Shown here: positions 18,210-26,181 of the stretch, in pieces
Layout of the letters: each line of letters begins with the position of its first letter
Numbering within the stretch: the first letter of the stretch is position 1
NCBI GenBank assembly: GCA_021826695.1
Contig: JAKAYS010000013.1
Coordinates: forward strand, 1 to 37,044
Direction of reading: 5' to 3'
Origin: Acidobacteriota bacterium
GTDB taxonomy: Bacteria; Acidobacteriota; Terriglobia; Terriglobales; Acidobacteriaceae
DNA: 37,044 nucleotides
Program-made: the position numbers and the translations under genes
Notes under the pieces: generated by a model
Databases searched by the model: none
Told to the model about the DNA's origin: nothing
What the model saw: the letters and a program-made list of their open reading frames with translations, nothing else

Positions 18210-19838
18210 TCAGCGTGGACAGGGAAGTTTCCCGCCGGGCCGCAGCAAGGTCCATCCTTTGGCAACGGCCCATGCCTGTTCCCGGCAGGGCAGAAGAAAA
18301 TACGTGGGATGCGGCGCGAAGGGATCGCCAAATTCACTGCCCGGCACCAGCCCGACTACCGGGTAGTGGCTCTGCAAGTCCGGCGGAAGCCAGGTTTGAT
18401 TTGGGAGCGCCTGGGCAGGGGTGCCGTCGAGGACGATGGCGGCCAGTTTTTCCTGGTCGATGTTGGCGCGAATCTCGGCCAGCACAGGCTGACGAATTTG
18501 AGCGTCCTCCGGGCGCAGCGTATCGTGCAGCGCCGCCGTGTCCGGATGCCATGGCTTGCCTGCCAAAACAGCTTCATAAGGATTGGCCGTCACCAGAACA
18601 TCGCCGGGAAATGTCCGCAACCAGGAGACAAAATTTTCGTGCGCGGCCACCAGCCCGCGATCCGGAATCAACGGAACGGGGTGATACACCCAACTGACGA
18701 GCTGCATACCAACCGCCGCCAGCAACAGGACCCTGGCGGGCTCGCGACACGATTGAGCGGCAAGCGACGCGTCCAGCCGGGCAAAAGAAATGCCAAAAAT
18801 GATGGCGAGCACCGCGTACAGGGGCATCGGCGTGTTAGCGGTCGCGCCCCCGTGGGCCTGTAAAAACCAGGACAGAGCGAAGGTGGAGGCCCCTGCCAGC
18901 AAGTAAAAGCGAGTGCCAGCGCTATGCAGGGAGGGCTGCGCGCGATTCCAGGCCATCGCGACGATCAACAGGGCGATGCCGAAGGGAGCGAAGACTTGCG
19001 AGGGCAGAAAAAATATCGCAGGACGCAGTAGCAGGTCCGTGTTGGCATGCGGGACGGTGAAGGCGTAGAACCAGAACCAACCGCGCGTTGCGTGGTCTAA
19101 TAGCCGTGTCGCGACGGCCACCATTAGCAGAAAACTTCCGATACCGAACAGAAGCCTGCGCGGTCGCTTCCAGTCCCAGCACAACATCACCAGCGCTACG
19201 GGAACGATGGTCTGCTTGGCCAGGAAGACCAGCGTCCAGGCCAGCGCTGCGAAGACAGGATGCAGTCGCCGCGTACACAGCAAAGCTATCAGCAAAAGAA
19301 AAATGTAAAAAGAATCTACCCTCGCTAGATCGAACCACTCTCGTGTCCACGGATACATGGCGGCATACACGCCAACTCCTGCCAGCGCCGCCAGGTGTCT
19401 GCGTTTTCTGGTCCCGAGGCCATCCAGGAAAACAGAAATGTAGATGACGAGAAACGACCCGCAGGTACTCAGCAGAGAAATCAGTCGCAATGCGCCAAAA
19501 CCAGAGAACGGGCTGGAGGCGAGCAGCCGGACCGCCCATCCAGAAACGTAATAGTACGCAGGCGCGTACATGTACGGGATAAACGTGAAGTTAGGCCGCG
19601 CGTAGATGGGCAAGCCATGCGCGACGCGCTCGGCAGCCAGCAGCATTGGGCCTTCCAACTGCTCCAGCAGAAACGGATAACGCAGCCGTCCCAGGCTGAC
19701 AAACAGAAAAAGAACGATCGGGACCAGCGCCAGAATGCCCACCAGAACTTCCAGCGGCCCGCGCCAACGCAGCCATGCGGTTTCCGGGTAGACTTCGTTC
19801 GGCGAAGTTTTTTTCTCCGTGGGGTAGTGTGCTCTCAC
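18210..19838 (-). CDS. Polytopic membrane protein, glycosyltransferase 39/ArnT-like
   Basis: The 542-aa protein has about ten hydrophobic segments and a soluble C-terminal region of roughly 150 residues. The first periplasmic loop (LLEQLEGPMLLAAERVAHG... followed by YMYAPAYYYVSGWAVRLL) has the pattern seen in lipid-linked-sugar-dependent glycosyltransferases of the GT-C fold, with acidic residues after the first membrane helix. The start is a GTG at 19838 preceded by a GGAG about 10 bases away. It is separated from rpe by 97 bases and from the UvrC-like gene by 193 bases, so it may be its own unit. Donor and acceptor are unknown. Confidence 0.68.
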   Translation of the reverse strand: MRAHYPTEKKTSPNEVYPETAWLRWRGPLEVLVGILALVPIVLFLFVSLGRLRYPFLLEQLEGPMLLAAERVAHGLPIYARPNFTFIPYMYAPAYYYVSGWAVRLLASSPFSGFGALRLISLLSTCGSFLVIYISVFLDGLGTRKRRHLAALAGVGVYAAMYPWTREWFDLARVDSFYIFLLLIALLCTRRLHPVFAALAWTLVFLAKQTIVPVALVMLCWDWKRPRRLLFGIGSFLLMVAVATRLLDHATRGWFWFYAFTVPHANTDLLLRPAIFFLPSQVFAPFGIALLIVAMAWNRAQPSLHSAGTRFYLLAGASTFALSWFLQAHGGATANTPMPLYAVLAIIFGISFARLDASLAAQSCREPARVLLLAAVGMQLVSWVYHPVPLIPDRGLVAAHENFVSWLRTFPGDVLVTANPYEAVLAGKPWHPDTAALHDTLRPEDAQIRQPVLAEIRANIDQEKLAAIVLDGTPAQALPNQTWLPPDLQSHYPVVGLVPGSEFGDPFAPHPTYFLLPCREQAWAVAKGWTLLRPGGKLPCPR

Positions 19839-20031
19839 TCAGAGAATCTCCGCGCATGGAGCGACTTGGCGTTGCTGTTTACCAGGATGGTCATATTTTT
19901 CCGGCTGCAAGAGCAGTTGGATGCATGTTCGATGGGCCCTCACTGGAACCAGCAGCGCGAAAAGGCCTGGACAGAACAGGCGGGCAGTTTGCATCGAACT
20001 TGCCGATTCTCATAAGAGTGGAAAAAGCGTA

Positions 20032-21441
20032 TCACAGTGTCGAAAAATCTTTTTCAGCAACCGGCGGCATCGCACTCTCCGCAGTTTCCATCTGCTCTTT
20101 CTGCCCACAGAAAACGCGGGAAATTCCACGTAGAATTCGCGAAAGCGGGAACGCGTTGTCGCCGCCGCGCTCCTCGCCGCGGAAGAAGATTTCTCCTGCG
20201 CGCCGTGCGGGTTGGCGATAGTACCAGCGCGCCAGCAACGAAAGATGCTCGCCCAACTGGTCGGCGGGAAACTTGCTCTTGCGCGCTCGCGCTTCCAGTT
20301 CCTCCAGAACGGTCTGTAGCCGTTGTTCCAGGTGTCCGCGCGTCAGCTTCGTGGTAACTGGTGACGATGCGACAGTTTCTGACTGCTCTGGTGTCACTAA
20401 CGGCGTCGGCTCCAGCAGGGTTGGATGAGCAAACAGCGAGGTCGAACCGGCGCGTTCATTCGGATGACGCATGCCTTCCACGGAATAGAACCCCGGCCCG
20501 ACGATCCTGCCAGCGCACACCAGAAAAACGGCCACATGGCTGGCTTCGGTCCGAAGCGCGCGATCCGACAATTTCTCCGGCCCTATTGGTAGCGGCATGG
20601 GCGCGGCTGTGGAGCGCTGTTCGTCGGCGACTGCCGGTTGCAGGATCACGGCATCCAGTTCGGCCAGCGGATGAACCAGCGGCGCGGCCAGTTGCCCGAC
20701 GGCCTTCATCTTCTGCACACGTTGATGCAGCCGGGCCGCTTTCTCAAAGTCCAGCGCAGCGGAGGCCGCATCGCGCTGCTGCTCGCACTGCGCGATTGTC
20801 CACGCGCCGCGCGAGGCCAGATACTCCCGCACGCGCCGCGCCTCCTCGACATAGCGTTCATCGGTGCAGCCCTTGAAACAGGGCGCGAGGCACATCTTCA
20901 TCTCGGAGTAGACGCAGCCGGGAAATGCCGGGTCGGGATGAAGTTCCTCGGTGCAGCGGCGGAGTTCAAAAAAATTCAGCGAGTCGTCCAGAAACCGCTC
21001 CGCTGCTGTCCGTGAAGAGAACGGCCCATAAGTGGACGCCAATGCGCGCTGGGTGACACGGTTCGTCACATACACGCGGGGATACGCATTTTCAGAGGCC
21101 AGCCGCAGCAGCGCGGGCGGACGAAGATGGAGATGCTCTCGGACGCGCTCTCCGCAGTAGGCGCGCATGGCCTGGAGTAGCAGGAAAGAGGTGGCAAATT
21201 CCGACCCAACCTCCGAATAGGCAAGCCGTACCGCGCGGCCGCCAAGATGCAGACGCTTGGTTCCAGCAAACGCAGGCGCAAGCAGGCGATGCATCCGTCG
21301 CCTTAGGTTCGCAGTTTTCGAAACGTAGGGCTCACTTTGCGCCTCCGCCCCGAAAAGCGCGAAGACTGCGGCGCGTGGCGGCAGGCTTTCCAGCCAGGGT
21401 TGCAAGGCATCTTCCGGGATGGCAAGCGAGTGTTCCAGCAC
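20032..21441 (-). CDS. UvrC-like protein lacking the C-terminal nuclease
   Basis: The 469-aa protein follows UvrC over its N-terminal part. A GIY-YIG-like domain spans about 23-100, but the key residues are degenerate: AVF at 25-27 instead of GVY, and PYVSK at 38-42 instead of YVGK. NLRRRM at 45-50 and Glu81 remain. Next come YGPFSSRTAAERFLD at 138-152, a cysteine cluster (163, 176, 184, 188, 192) like that of UvrC, and a UVR (UvrB-binding) helix pair at 228-246. The RNase H-like endonuclease with its DGG motif and the helix-hairpin-helix tail are missing. It starts at GTG 21441, 36 bases after the fmdB stop. It may be a UvrB-binding accessory protein rather than a working excinuclease. Confidence 0.75.
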   Translation of the reverse strand: MLEHSLAIPEDALQPWLESLPPRAAVFALFGAEAQSEPYVSKTANLRRRMHRLLAPAFAGTKRLHLGGRAVRLAYSEVGSEFATSFLLLQAMRAYCGERVREHLHLRPPALLRLASENAYPRVYVTNRVTQRALASTYGPFSSRTAAERFLDDSLNFFELRRCTEELHPDPAFPGCVYSEMKMCLAPCFKGCTDERYVEEARRVREYLASRGAWTIAQCEQQRDAASAALDFEKAARLHQRVQKMKAVGQLAAPLVHPLAELDAVILQPAVADEQRSTAAPMPLPIGPEKLSDRALRTEASHVAVFLVCAGRIVGPGFYSVEGMRHPNERAGSTSLFAHPTLLEPTPLVTPEQSETVASSPVTTKLTRGHLEQRLQTVLEELEARARKSKFPADQLGEHLSLLARWYYRQPARRAGEIFFRGEERGGDNAFPLSRILRGISRVFCGQKEQMETAESAMPPVAEKDFSTL

Positions 21442-21477
21442 ACGCTGATTGTAGTCAATCCGCTGGAGTGCCTGAAA

Positions 21478-21870
21478 CTACTCGCTTTTGCTGGAGCTTG
21501 CGCTGCCGGAGGAAGGGGGCGCGGCACTACTGCTCGGAGCGTTGTTCGCGGGTGCGGAGGACGACGAATCCGACGCAGCCGACTTGCTGCCTCCAGAGTC
21601 GTTGCCGCTATCGGACTTGCTTTCCGAAGCGCTCTCAGATTTGCCGTCTGACTTGCTCTCTGAACCATTCGCGGTAGCAGGCTTCGCGCCCGATTTTGCG
21701 TAATCGTTGACATACCAGCCTGCGCCTTTGAACTGGAGCGCTGGCGCGGAGATGACACGCTCCAACTCTCCGCCACACTTGGGGCAGATTGTTTCTGGCG
21801 GCGCGCTGAAACTCTGGATCTTCTCTAAACGTTGGCGACATTGTTTGCATTCGTACTCGTATAACGGCAT
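21478..21870 (-). CDS. FmdB-family zinc ribbon protein with Ser-rich tail
   Basis: The first 45 residues are an FmdB/CxxC-CxxC putative regulatory domain: MPLYEYECKQC (Cys8, Cys11) and CPKCGG (Cys29, Cys32), followed by the usual LERVISAPALQFKGAGWYVNDY. The remaining 65 or so residues are a low-complexity Ser/Lys/Asp/Glu then Ser/Ala/Pro tail, probably disordered. The ATG at 21870 is chosen because the family begins with MP-x-YEY; the frame stays open upstream but that part overlaps serA and is not conserved-looking. Function is unknown; it is often seen beside translation or DNA-binding genes. Here it is followed directly by the UvrC-like gene. Confidence 0.85.
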   Translation of the reverse strand: MPLYEYECKQCRQRLEKIQSFSAPPETICPKCGGELERVISAPALQFKGAGWYVNDYAKSGAKPATANGSESKSDGKSESASESKSDSGNDSGGSKSAASDSSSSAPANNAPSSSAAPPSSGSASSSKSE

Positions 21871-21946
21871 GAAAGGATGACAACCTCGTTCGTCATGGTG
21901 CAATGGAGATGCTACGGCAGCAAGGATCGATGCAGCCGCATCATCC

Positions 21947-23563
21947 CTACTTGAGTTTAACCAGTCGGACGCTGGTAATGGCGTCCAGCTTTGACAAAGC
22001 CTCCAGCGCTTTGTGGATTTGCGCCTGCGCGGTTTCCGCGTCCACATGGACCACGGCGAGCGCTTCCAGGCGGCCATCGCCGTGACTGGCCTCCGCCCGG
22101 CCCAGGGCGAAGTTGGCGATGTTGATGGCGTACTCGCCGAGGATGGTGCCGATTCGGCCAATGACGCCGGGTACGTCCTGATTGCGGATGAACAGAAGCG
22201 TTCCGTCGAGCGGCGCTTCAATGTCGATGCCGTCGCAGGCAAGCAGTCGCGGCGATTTACCATGCAGCACGGTGCCGCTGACCGTCATGCTGCGCTGCGC
22301 CGCGTGTTGCCCGGTGTGCAGCGTCAGTTTGAGCACGCTGCCAGCGCCGCCAGAGACGGCTGCATTTTTCTGTTCGTGGACGTGAATGCCCTGCTCCTTG
22401 GCAATGGCAGAGGCGTTGATGCGGTTCACATGCTCGGAGCTGCCAAGAATGCCGCACAGCGTGGCGTTGCGGATCAGCTCGGTACGCATCTCGGCGACAT
22501 GGCCGGAGTAGGAAATGTGGATGCTCTCCACACTGGCGCCAAATGTGGCGGCAAGAAATTTCCCCAGCCGCTCGCCCAGTTCGATGTAAGGCGCTAGCGC
22601 CGTGTATTCCTCAGAAGAAAGCGAGGGAAAGTTTACCGCGTTCTGCACCACGCCAGTCGTAAGATAAGCGCGTACCTGCTCGGCAATCTGGATGCCGACG
22701 GCCTCTTGCGCTTCCGATGTCGAACCGGCGATATGCGGTGTCAGGATCACATTCTCCATTCCGAAAAATGGCGAGTCCTTGAGCGGTTCTTTACGAAAGA
22801 CATCGAGCGCTACTCCGCCGACATGCCCGCTTTGCAGGGCCGCGGTCAGCGCTTCTTCGACAATCAGCTCGCCACGCGCGCAGTTCACGATGCGCACACC
22901 TTTTTTCATGGTGGCCAGCGACGTGGCATTCACGATGCCTTCAGTCTCCGGCGTCAATCCTACGTGCAACGTCAGGTAGTCGGCCTCGCGGAACACATCT
23001 GCCAGCGAGGCCAGACGCACGCCATACTCGCGGGCGATTGCCGAGGAAACAAAGGGATCGTGCCCGACAAGTTCCATACCGAAGCCGCGAGCGCGCCGTG
23101 CCACTTCCAGTCCGACCCGACCCAGCCCTATGATGCCGAGTTTTTTGCCGCGCAGTTCCGCACCCTGCAGAGACTTTTTTTCCCAGCGTCCGTCATGCAT
23201 GGTGGCGTTGGCGCGCGGCACCATGCGGGCCAGCGCGATCATCAGTCCCACGGTGAGTTCGGCCACAGCCACGGCGTTCGCGCCGGGAGTGTTCATCACC
23301 ACAATCCCATTCCGCGTCGCCGCTTCTGTGTCGATGTTGTCCACTCCCACGCCAGCGCGCCCGATCACGCGCAGCTTCGGGGCATGTCCCAGCAGCGCGG
23401 CATCCACCTGCACGGCGGAGCGCACAATCAACGCATCGGCATCGGCGAGCTCGGCGGGAAGTCCATTTTTAATCTGGTCATGCGTGACCACGTTGCAGTC
23501 GGCAACACTTGTAAACACAGCCCGGGTGGCCGGAGAGACCTTTTCGGCAAGAACGACCTTCAT
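21947..23563 (-). CDS. serA: D-3-phosphoglycerate dehydrogenase SerA (long form)
   Basis: SerA oxidises 3-phosphoglycerate to 3-phosphohydroxypyruvate, the first step of serine synthesis. The 538-aa product has the Rossmann motif GKKLGIIGLGRVGLE, the catalytic Arg in NCARGELI, and the active-site His in LTPHIAGSTSEAQ. An allosteric substrate-binding domain follows, then a C-terminal ACT domain (VPGVIGRIGTILGEYAINIANFALGR) that probably senses serine. I chose the ATG at 23563; in-frame starts at 23584 and 23581 would add MMGIKKN, encoded across a run of nine A. The aminotransferase gene 162 bases upstream on the same strand probably performs the next step. Confidence 0.94.
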   Translation of the reverse strand: MKVVLAEKVSPATRAVFTSVADCNVVTHDQIKNGLPAELADADALIVRSAVQVDAALLGHAPKLRVIGRAGVGVDNIDTEAATRNGIVVMNTPGANAVAVAELTVGLMIALARMVPRANATMHDGRWEKKSLQGAELRGKKLGIIGLGRVGLEVARRARGFGMELVGHDPFVSSAIAREYGVRLASLADVFREADYLTLHVGLTPETEGIVNATSLATMKKGVRIVNCARGELIVEEALTAALQSGHVGGVALDVFRKEPLKDSPFFGMENVILTPHIAGSTSEAQEAVGIQIAEQVRAYLTTGVVQNAVNFPSLSSEEYTALAPYIELGERLGKFLAATFGASVESIHISYSGHVAEMRTELIRNATLCGILGSSEHVNRINASAIAKEQGIHVHEQKNAAVSGGAGSVLKLTLHTGQHAAQRSMTVSGTVLHGKSPRLLACDGIDIEAPLDGTLLFIRNQDVPGVIGRIGTILGEYAINIANFALGRAEASHGDGRLEALAVVHVDAETAQAQIHKALEALSKLDAITSVRLVKLK

Positions 23564-23660
23564 ATTTTTTTTTATTCCCATCATTGTGATGCTCAGGGCG
23601 CAACATCGCGCGCCCCGAGTCCTGATTTCAATTTAGAGAGCACCGATCCAATAGGATTCC

Positions 23661-23700
23661 ATCCTTGGGTGCCCCACCTTCGCGAAGCTAAGGTGGGATA
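23661..23700. repeat. REP-like hairpin repeat, copy 1
   Basis: An 8-base stem (CCCACCTT / AAGGTGGG, positions 23673-23680 and 23690-23697) encloses a palindromic CGCG core. It sits between the aminotransferase gene and serA. Read on the minus strand, its outline ATCCCACC...GGCACCC matches the hairpin at 26669-26700, so both belong to one dispersed family. It might also act as a transcript stabiliser or attenuator between the two serine genes. Confidence 0.6.
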
Positions 23701-23725
23701 CAGCTATCCCTACTCTGGAAATGCA

Positions 23726-24925
23726 CTATCTGCCCACGGCAGCAGTTTCCGCTTGTCTACTCTCCGCGAACACTCGTTGGGCGGCGGTCAGCGCATCGCC
23801 AAGTTTGAACTTCGATGCTGGCAAAGAGTCCGCCGTCACGTGTTCAAGCGCGCCGATCAGCGCCAGCGTGTCCAGGGGATCGAAAAATCCCAGATGCGCG
23901 ACGCGGAAGATATGGCCCTTCATTTCCCCCTGTCCGTTGGTTGCGATGGCGCCGAAGCGCGACTTCAGCTCCTTCACGATGACGCCGGAATCGACGCCTT
24001 CGGGCGGCAGCAGGGCCGTGACGGCAGCGGCGGGCGCGGCGGGCGCAAACAGGCGCATCCCCAGCGCAAGGGCTGCGGCGCGGGTCATCGCGGCGCACAG
24101 TTCCGCATTCTCCACCAGCAGTTCACGTCCACGAGCAAGGTCTCCCTCCGCCTGCGCGCCGATGTAGTCGAGCGCGGCCCCCAGGGCTGCGATCAGCGCC
24201 ACGCTCGGAGTATAGGCGGACTCGCCGTTGGAGGCTGCTTTGCGCTCTTTGCGAAGGTCGAAATAATAGCGCGGATTTTTGGTCGTTTCCATGCGCTTCC
24301 ATGCCCGCTCGCTGGCCGCAAGATAGGCCAGTCCAGGCGGAATCATGACGGCCTTTTGCGATCCGCCGATCAGGATGTCCACGCCCCAGGCGTCCATGTC
24401 GAGGTGCGTGGTGCCGAGGCCGGTGATCGCGTCCACAACCAGCAAGGCTTCGCTGCCAGTGGAGCGCAGCAGTTCCGCCACAGCTTGCACATCGTGCCGC
24501 ACACCGGTCGAGGTCTCGGTCGCCTGCATGAACACCGCGCGGGTATCTTCTCGCAGGGCCGCTTGTACGGCATCCAGTGAAAATGTTTGGCCGTACGCCG
24601 CGCTGACCACATCCACCTGACAGCCGAAGGCCTTTGCCAGAGACGTCCAGCGTTCGCCGAATTTACCGGCTGTCAGCACCAGCACGCGGTCGCCGGGAGA
24701 GGTCAAATTTGCCACCGACGCTTCCATCGCGCCGGTGCCGGAACTGGTCAGCAGAATGACATCATTTTGGGTGCCCACAAATGTCCGGAGCTGTCCGAGC
24801 ACGCGTCGATACAGCGCGCGGAACTCCGGCGTGCGGTGGTGCAGGTCGGCTGCGGCCATGGCAAACTGAGCGGCGGGCAGCAAAGGGGTCGGTCCAGGAG
24901 TGAAGAGGCGAGTTTTATGGAACAT
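23726..24925 (-). CDS. Class V aminotransferase (serine/alanine--glyoxylate type), probable serine-pathway enzyme
   Basis: The 399-aa PLP enzyme has the class V pattern: TPGPTP at 9-14, TSSGTGAMEA at 60-69, the PLP-ring Asp165 in VVDAITGLG and the Schiff-base Lys191 in GGSQKAVMIPPGLA. It resembles serine--pyruvate/alanine--glyoxylate aminotransferases rather than classical SerC. Because serA lies directly downstream on the same strand, transamination of phosphohydroxypyruvate to phosphoserine is a reasonable inference, but glyoxylate metabolism is possible. The start is the ATG at 24925. Its promoter region is shared with the divergent yqeY leader. Confidence 0.87.
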   Translation of the reverse strand: MFHKTRLFTPGPTPLLPAAQFAMAAADLHHRTPEFRALYRRVLGQLRTFVGTQNDVILLTSSGTGAMEASVANLTSPGDRVLVLTAGKFGERWTSLAKAFGCQVDVVSAAYGQTFSLDAVQAALREDTRAVFMQATETSTGVRHDVQAVAELLRSTGSEALLVVDAITGLGTTHLDMDAWGVDILIGGSQKAVMIPPGLAYLAASERAWKRMETTKNPRYYFDLRKERKAASNGESAYTPSVALIAALGAALDYIGAQAEGDLARGRELLVENAELCAAMTRAAALALGMRLFAPAAPAAAVTALLPPEGVDSGVIVKELKSRFGAIATNGQGEMKGHIFRVAHLGFFDPLDTLALIGALEHVTADSLPASKFKLGDALTAAQRVFAESRQAETAAVGR

Positions 24926-24966
24926 GCGCTAAGTTTACCGAAGCTGCGCGAGCGATGCAGACCTTC

Positions 24967-25014
24967 TATAATAGGAGGTTTGGACTTTATGTTCTTGCAT
25001 TTTGAAGTTAGGAG
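24967..25014 (+). promoter_or_regulatory. Original yqeY -10 box and ribosome binding site
   Basis: A perfect TATAAT lies at 24967-24972; no good -35 box is visible at the usual spacing. A strong AGGAG at 25010-25014 stands 6 bases before the ATG at 25021. These signals belong to the broken yqeY copy. The intact yqeY at 26182 has no comparable ribosome binding site, so this looks like the ancestral yqeY control region now driving the cassette. Confidence 0.6.
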
Positions 25015-25020
25015 ACTGCA

Positions 25021-25134
25021 ATGGGCCTGACGGAAAAAGTACACACCGACATGGTGGCGGCAATGAAGGCGAGGGAGGCCGACTCGGTTTTAATTTCTTT
25101 TAACGAAGCGAATTATATGCGGAGTCTGTCGTGA
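25021..25134 (+). pseudogene. Broken 5' copy of yqeY fused to foreign sequence (37 codons)
   Basis: The first 21 or so codons (MGLTEKVHTDMVAAMKAREAD) match the start of the intact yqeY at 26182 (MNLTDKVQQDMVAAMKARDAD). After codon 21 the sequence becomes AT-rich and unrelated, running 16 more codons to a TGA at 25132-25134. The start has a strong ribosome binding site, so the fragment is probably still translated. Its stop overlaps the GTG start of the next gene (GTGA). Differences outside the 29-base core are mostly conservative amino acid changes, suggesting the two 5' ends come from two working yqeY lineages rather than from recent tandem duplication. Confidence 0.75.
25048..25082 (+). repeat. 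Left direct repeat of the yqeY cassette
   Basis: The 29 bases at 25048-25076 are identical to 26209-26237; extension to 35 bases adds one mismatch (G for C at 25077). It lies within codons 10-21 of the broken yqeY. It marks the left boundary of the inserted cassette and could be an attachment-site core or a homologous crossover tract. Confidence 0.85.
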
Positions 25135-25412
25135 CACAGATGCTTAAAAGTCTTTTGATTGTAGTCGGTGGTCAATACTCGCGTTTTCCATTACGGACGT
25201 GGGCGGTTGGTGCGATTGTTGGAGTCGTCCTTCTTTTTTTATTATTTAACGTCGCAAAGTGGACCTATGTTCAAAGCGGAGTATCAGAAACACCGCAAAC
25301 CCAGGTAATTACTTCCTCCGGCGACCGTAACGTCAATGCAAATACTAACAATGGAATCATTGAGGGAAACGGAACGAACGCTAGCGATCAGAAAGCGAAG
25401 CAAAAACCATGA
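25131..25412 (+). CDS. Cassette protein A: single-span membrane protein with Asn-rich motif, 93 aa
   Basis: I do not recognise this family. A short N-terminal region with Lys6, Arg18 and Arg22 precedes one membrane helix (about 23-41), which predicts N-in, C-out topology. The outer tail carries SGDRNVNANTNNGII at 63-77, then a polar Asn/Lys-rich end. The motif is shared with the next gene. The start is a GTG at 25131 whose GTGA overlaps the stop of the broken yqeY, so expression probably depends on translation of that fragment. The stop overlaps the next ATG (ATGA). Base composition is visibly richer in A and T than the flanks, which points to acquisition from elsewhere. Confidence 0.7.
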   Translation: MTQMLKSLLIVVGGQYSRFPLRTWAVGAIVGVVLLFLLFNVAKWTYVQSGVSETPQTQVITSSGDRNVNANTNNGIIEGNGTNASDQKAKQKP

Positions 25413-26119
25413 AGAATTGCATTTTGCTATTAGTGCTCTTGGCTACGTCCTTTGCTTTAGCGCAACAACCCTCGATAGGTTCGAATGGCAACAACAATGT
25501 CAATGTAAACATAAACAACGGGATCATTCAGGTAAATCCAGATGTAACATCCGGAACAAAGGCCGAACTTAAGGCGCAGGCAAGGAAGCAGTTCGGACGT
25601 GCCGACAACTGGCGATCTATCTTGGTTCCTGCGCACGATGCCGTCAAAGTATCTGCGTGTAAGAGAGGCGTCCCCGCAGGCGCGCTAACGGTAATGCTGG
25701 GCGCTGGTCTCGTCTCATATTGCACCGACCCCAATTGCAGCATGAACCTCGTGTCTTCACCCACTGAGAATTATTTGTCGGTTTCGAGGAAGGGAAAGTC
25801 GCTCAAGGTTGAGGCCAAACTTTTCGATCGGGACGGCCGGATACTTACTGAGATTAAAGACAACAAGGTTTACATCAATAAGAATGACGTGTTTCGGTGG
25901 TCGCGGCCCGACCCTCACACACTTACCGTGACCGATCAGGAAGACAGAAACGCATTAAGCTTGCGGTTTGCGAATAAGGATGCCGTATATGTTGAGGGCC
26001 GGTTCTTTACTAGGTCCCATGATCTCTGCATTATTGATAAGACAAAAGCATTATGTGGAAGTACTGAGATTAGCGGGTGTGCTGGAAACGACCTCAATAC
26101 TATCGTGCTTGGACGATAA
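25409..26119 (+). CDS. Cassette protein B: exported Cys-rich beta protein with Asn-rich motif, 236 aa
   Basis: A clear signal peptide (1-19, cleavage near ALA-QQ) is followed at 26-40 by NGNNNVNVNINNGII, matching the motif in cassette protein A at 10 of 15 positions. The mature protein has six cysteines (84, 105, 110, 207, 216, 224), consistent with disulfides outside the cytoplasm. The region 128-205 is a run of beta strands with KLFDRDGRILTEIKDNKVYI and FRWSRPDPHTLTVTDQ. From memory this resembles a DGRI-x-EI-x-DN / RPD-x-HTL-x-V-x-D strand module found in other uncharacterised proteins, but I cannot name the family. The ATG at 25409 overlaps the previous stop. Sequence is AT-richer than the neighbours. 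Function unknown. Confidence 0.72.
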   Translation: MKNCILLLVLLATSFALAQQPSIGSNGNNNVNVNINNGIIQVNPDVTSGTKAELKAQARKQFGRADNWRSILVPAHDAVKVSACKRGVPAGALTVMLGAGLVSYCTDPNCSMNLVSSPTENYLSVSRKGKSLKVEAKLFDRDGRILTEIKDNKVYINKNDVFRWSRPDPHTLTVTDQEDRNALSLRFANKDAVYVEGRFFTRSHDLCIIDKTKALCGSTEISGCAGNDLNTIVLGR

Positions 26120-26181
26120 AAACATTCAATGGCATGAGTGATGTAAAACCTCGCAGTCTTAAGGATTGGACGGACATTCAA

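Noticed and set aside
22706-24580. A 624-codon open frame on the plus strand
   Set aside because: It lies opposite serA and the aminotransferase gene, whose motifs are complete. Its translation is rich in His, Arg and Gln without any domain, as expected for an antisense shadow in GC-rich DNA.
24989-25030. A 13-codon leader peptide overlapping the broken yqeY start, with AGGAGG upstream
   Set aside because: The AGGAGG at 24973-24978 directly abuts the TATAAT box, so it would lie upstream of the expected transcript start and not be in the mRNA.
25336-25572. A 78-codon frame spanning the junction of cassette genes A and B
   Set aside because: It is in a third frame over two genes with a clear membrane helix and signal peptide; it only reflects the similar Asn-rich coding DNA.
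26077-26181. A longer N-terminus for the intact YqeY starting at 26077 or 26134
   Set aside because: These codons overlap cassette gene B or lie in cassette DNA and do not match the family start, which aligns at 26182.
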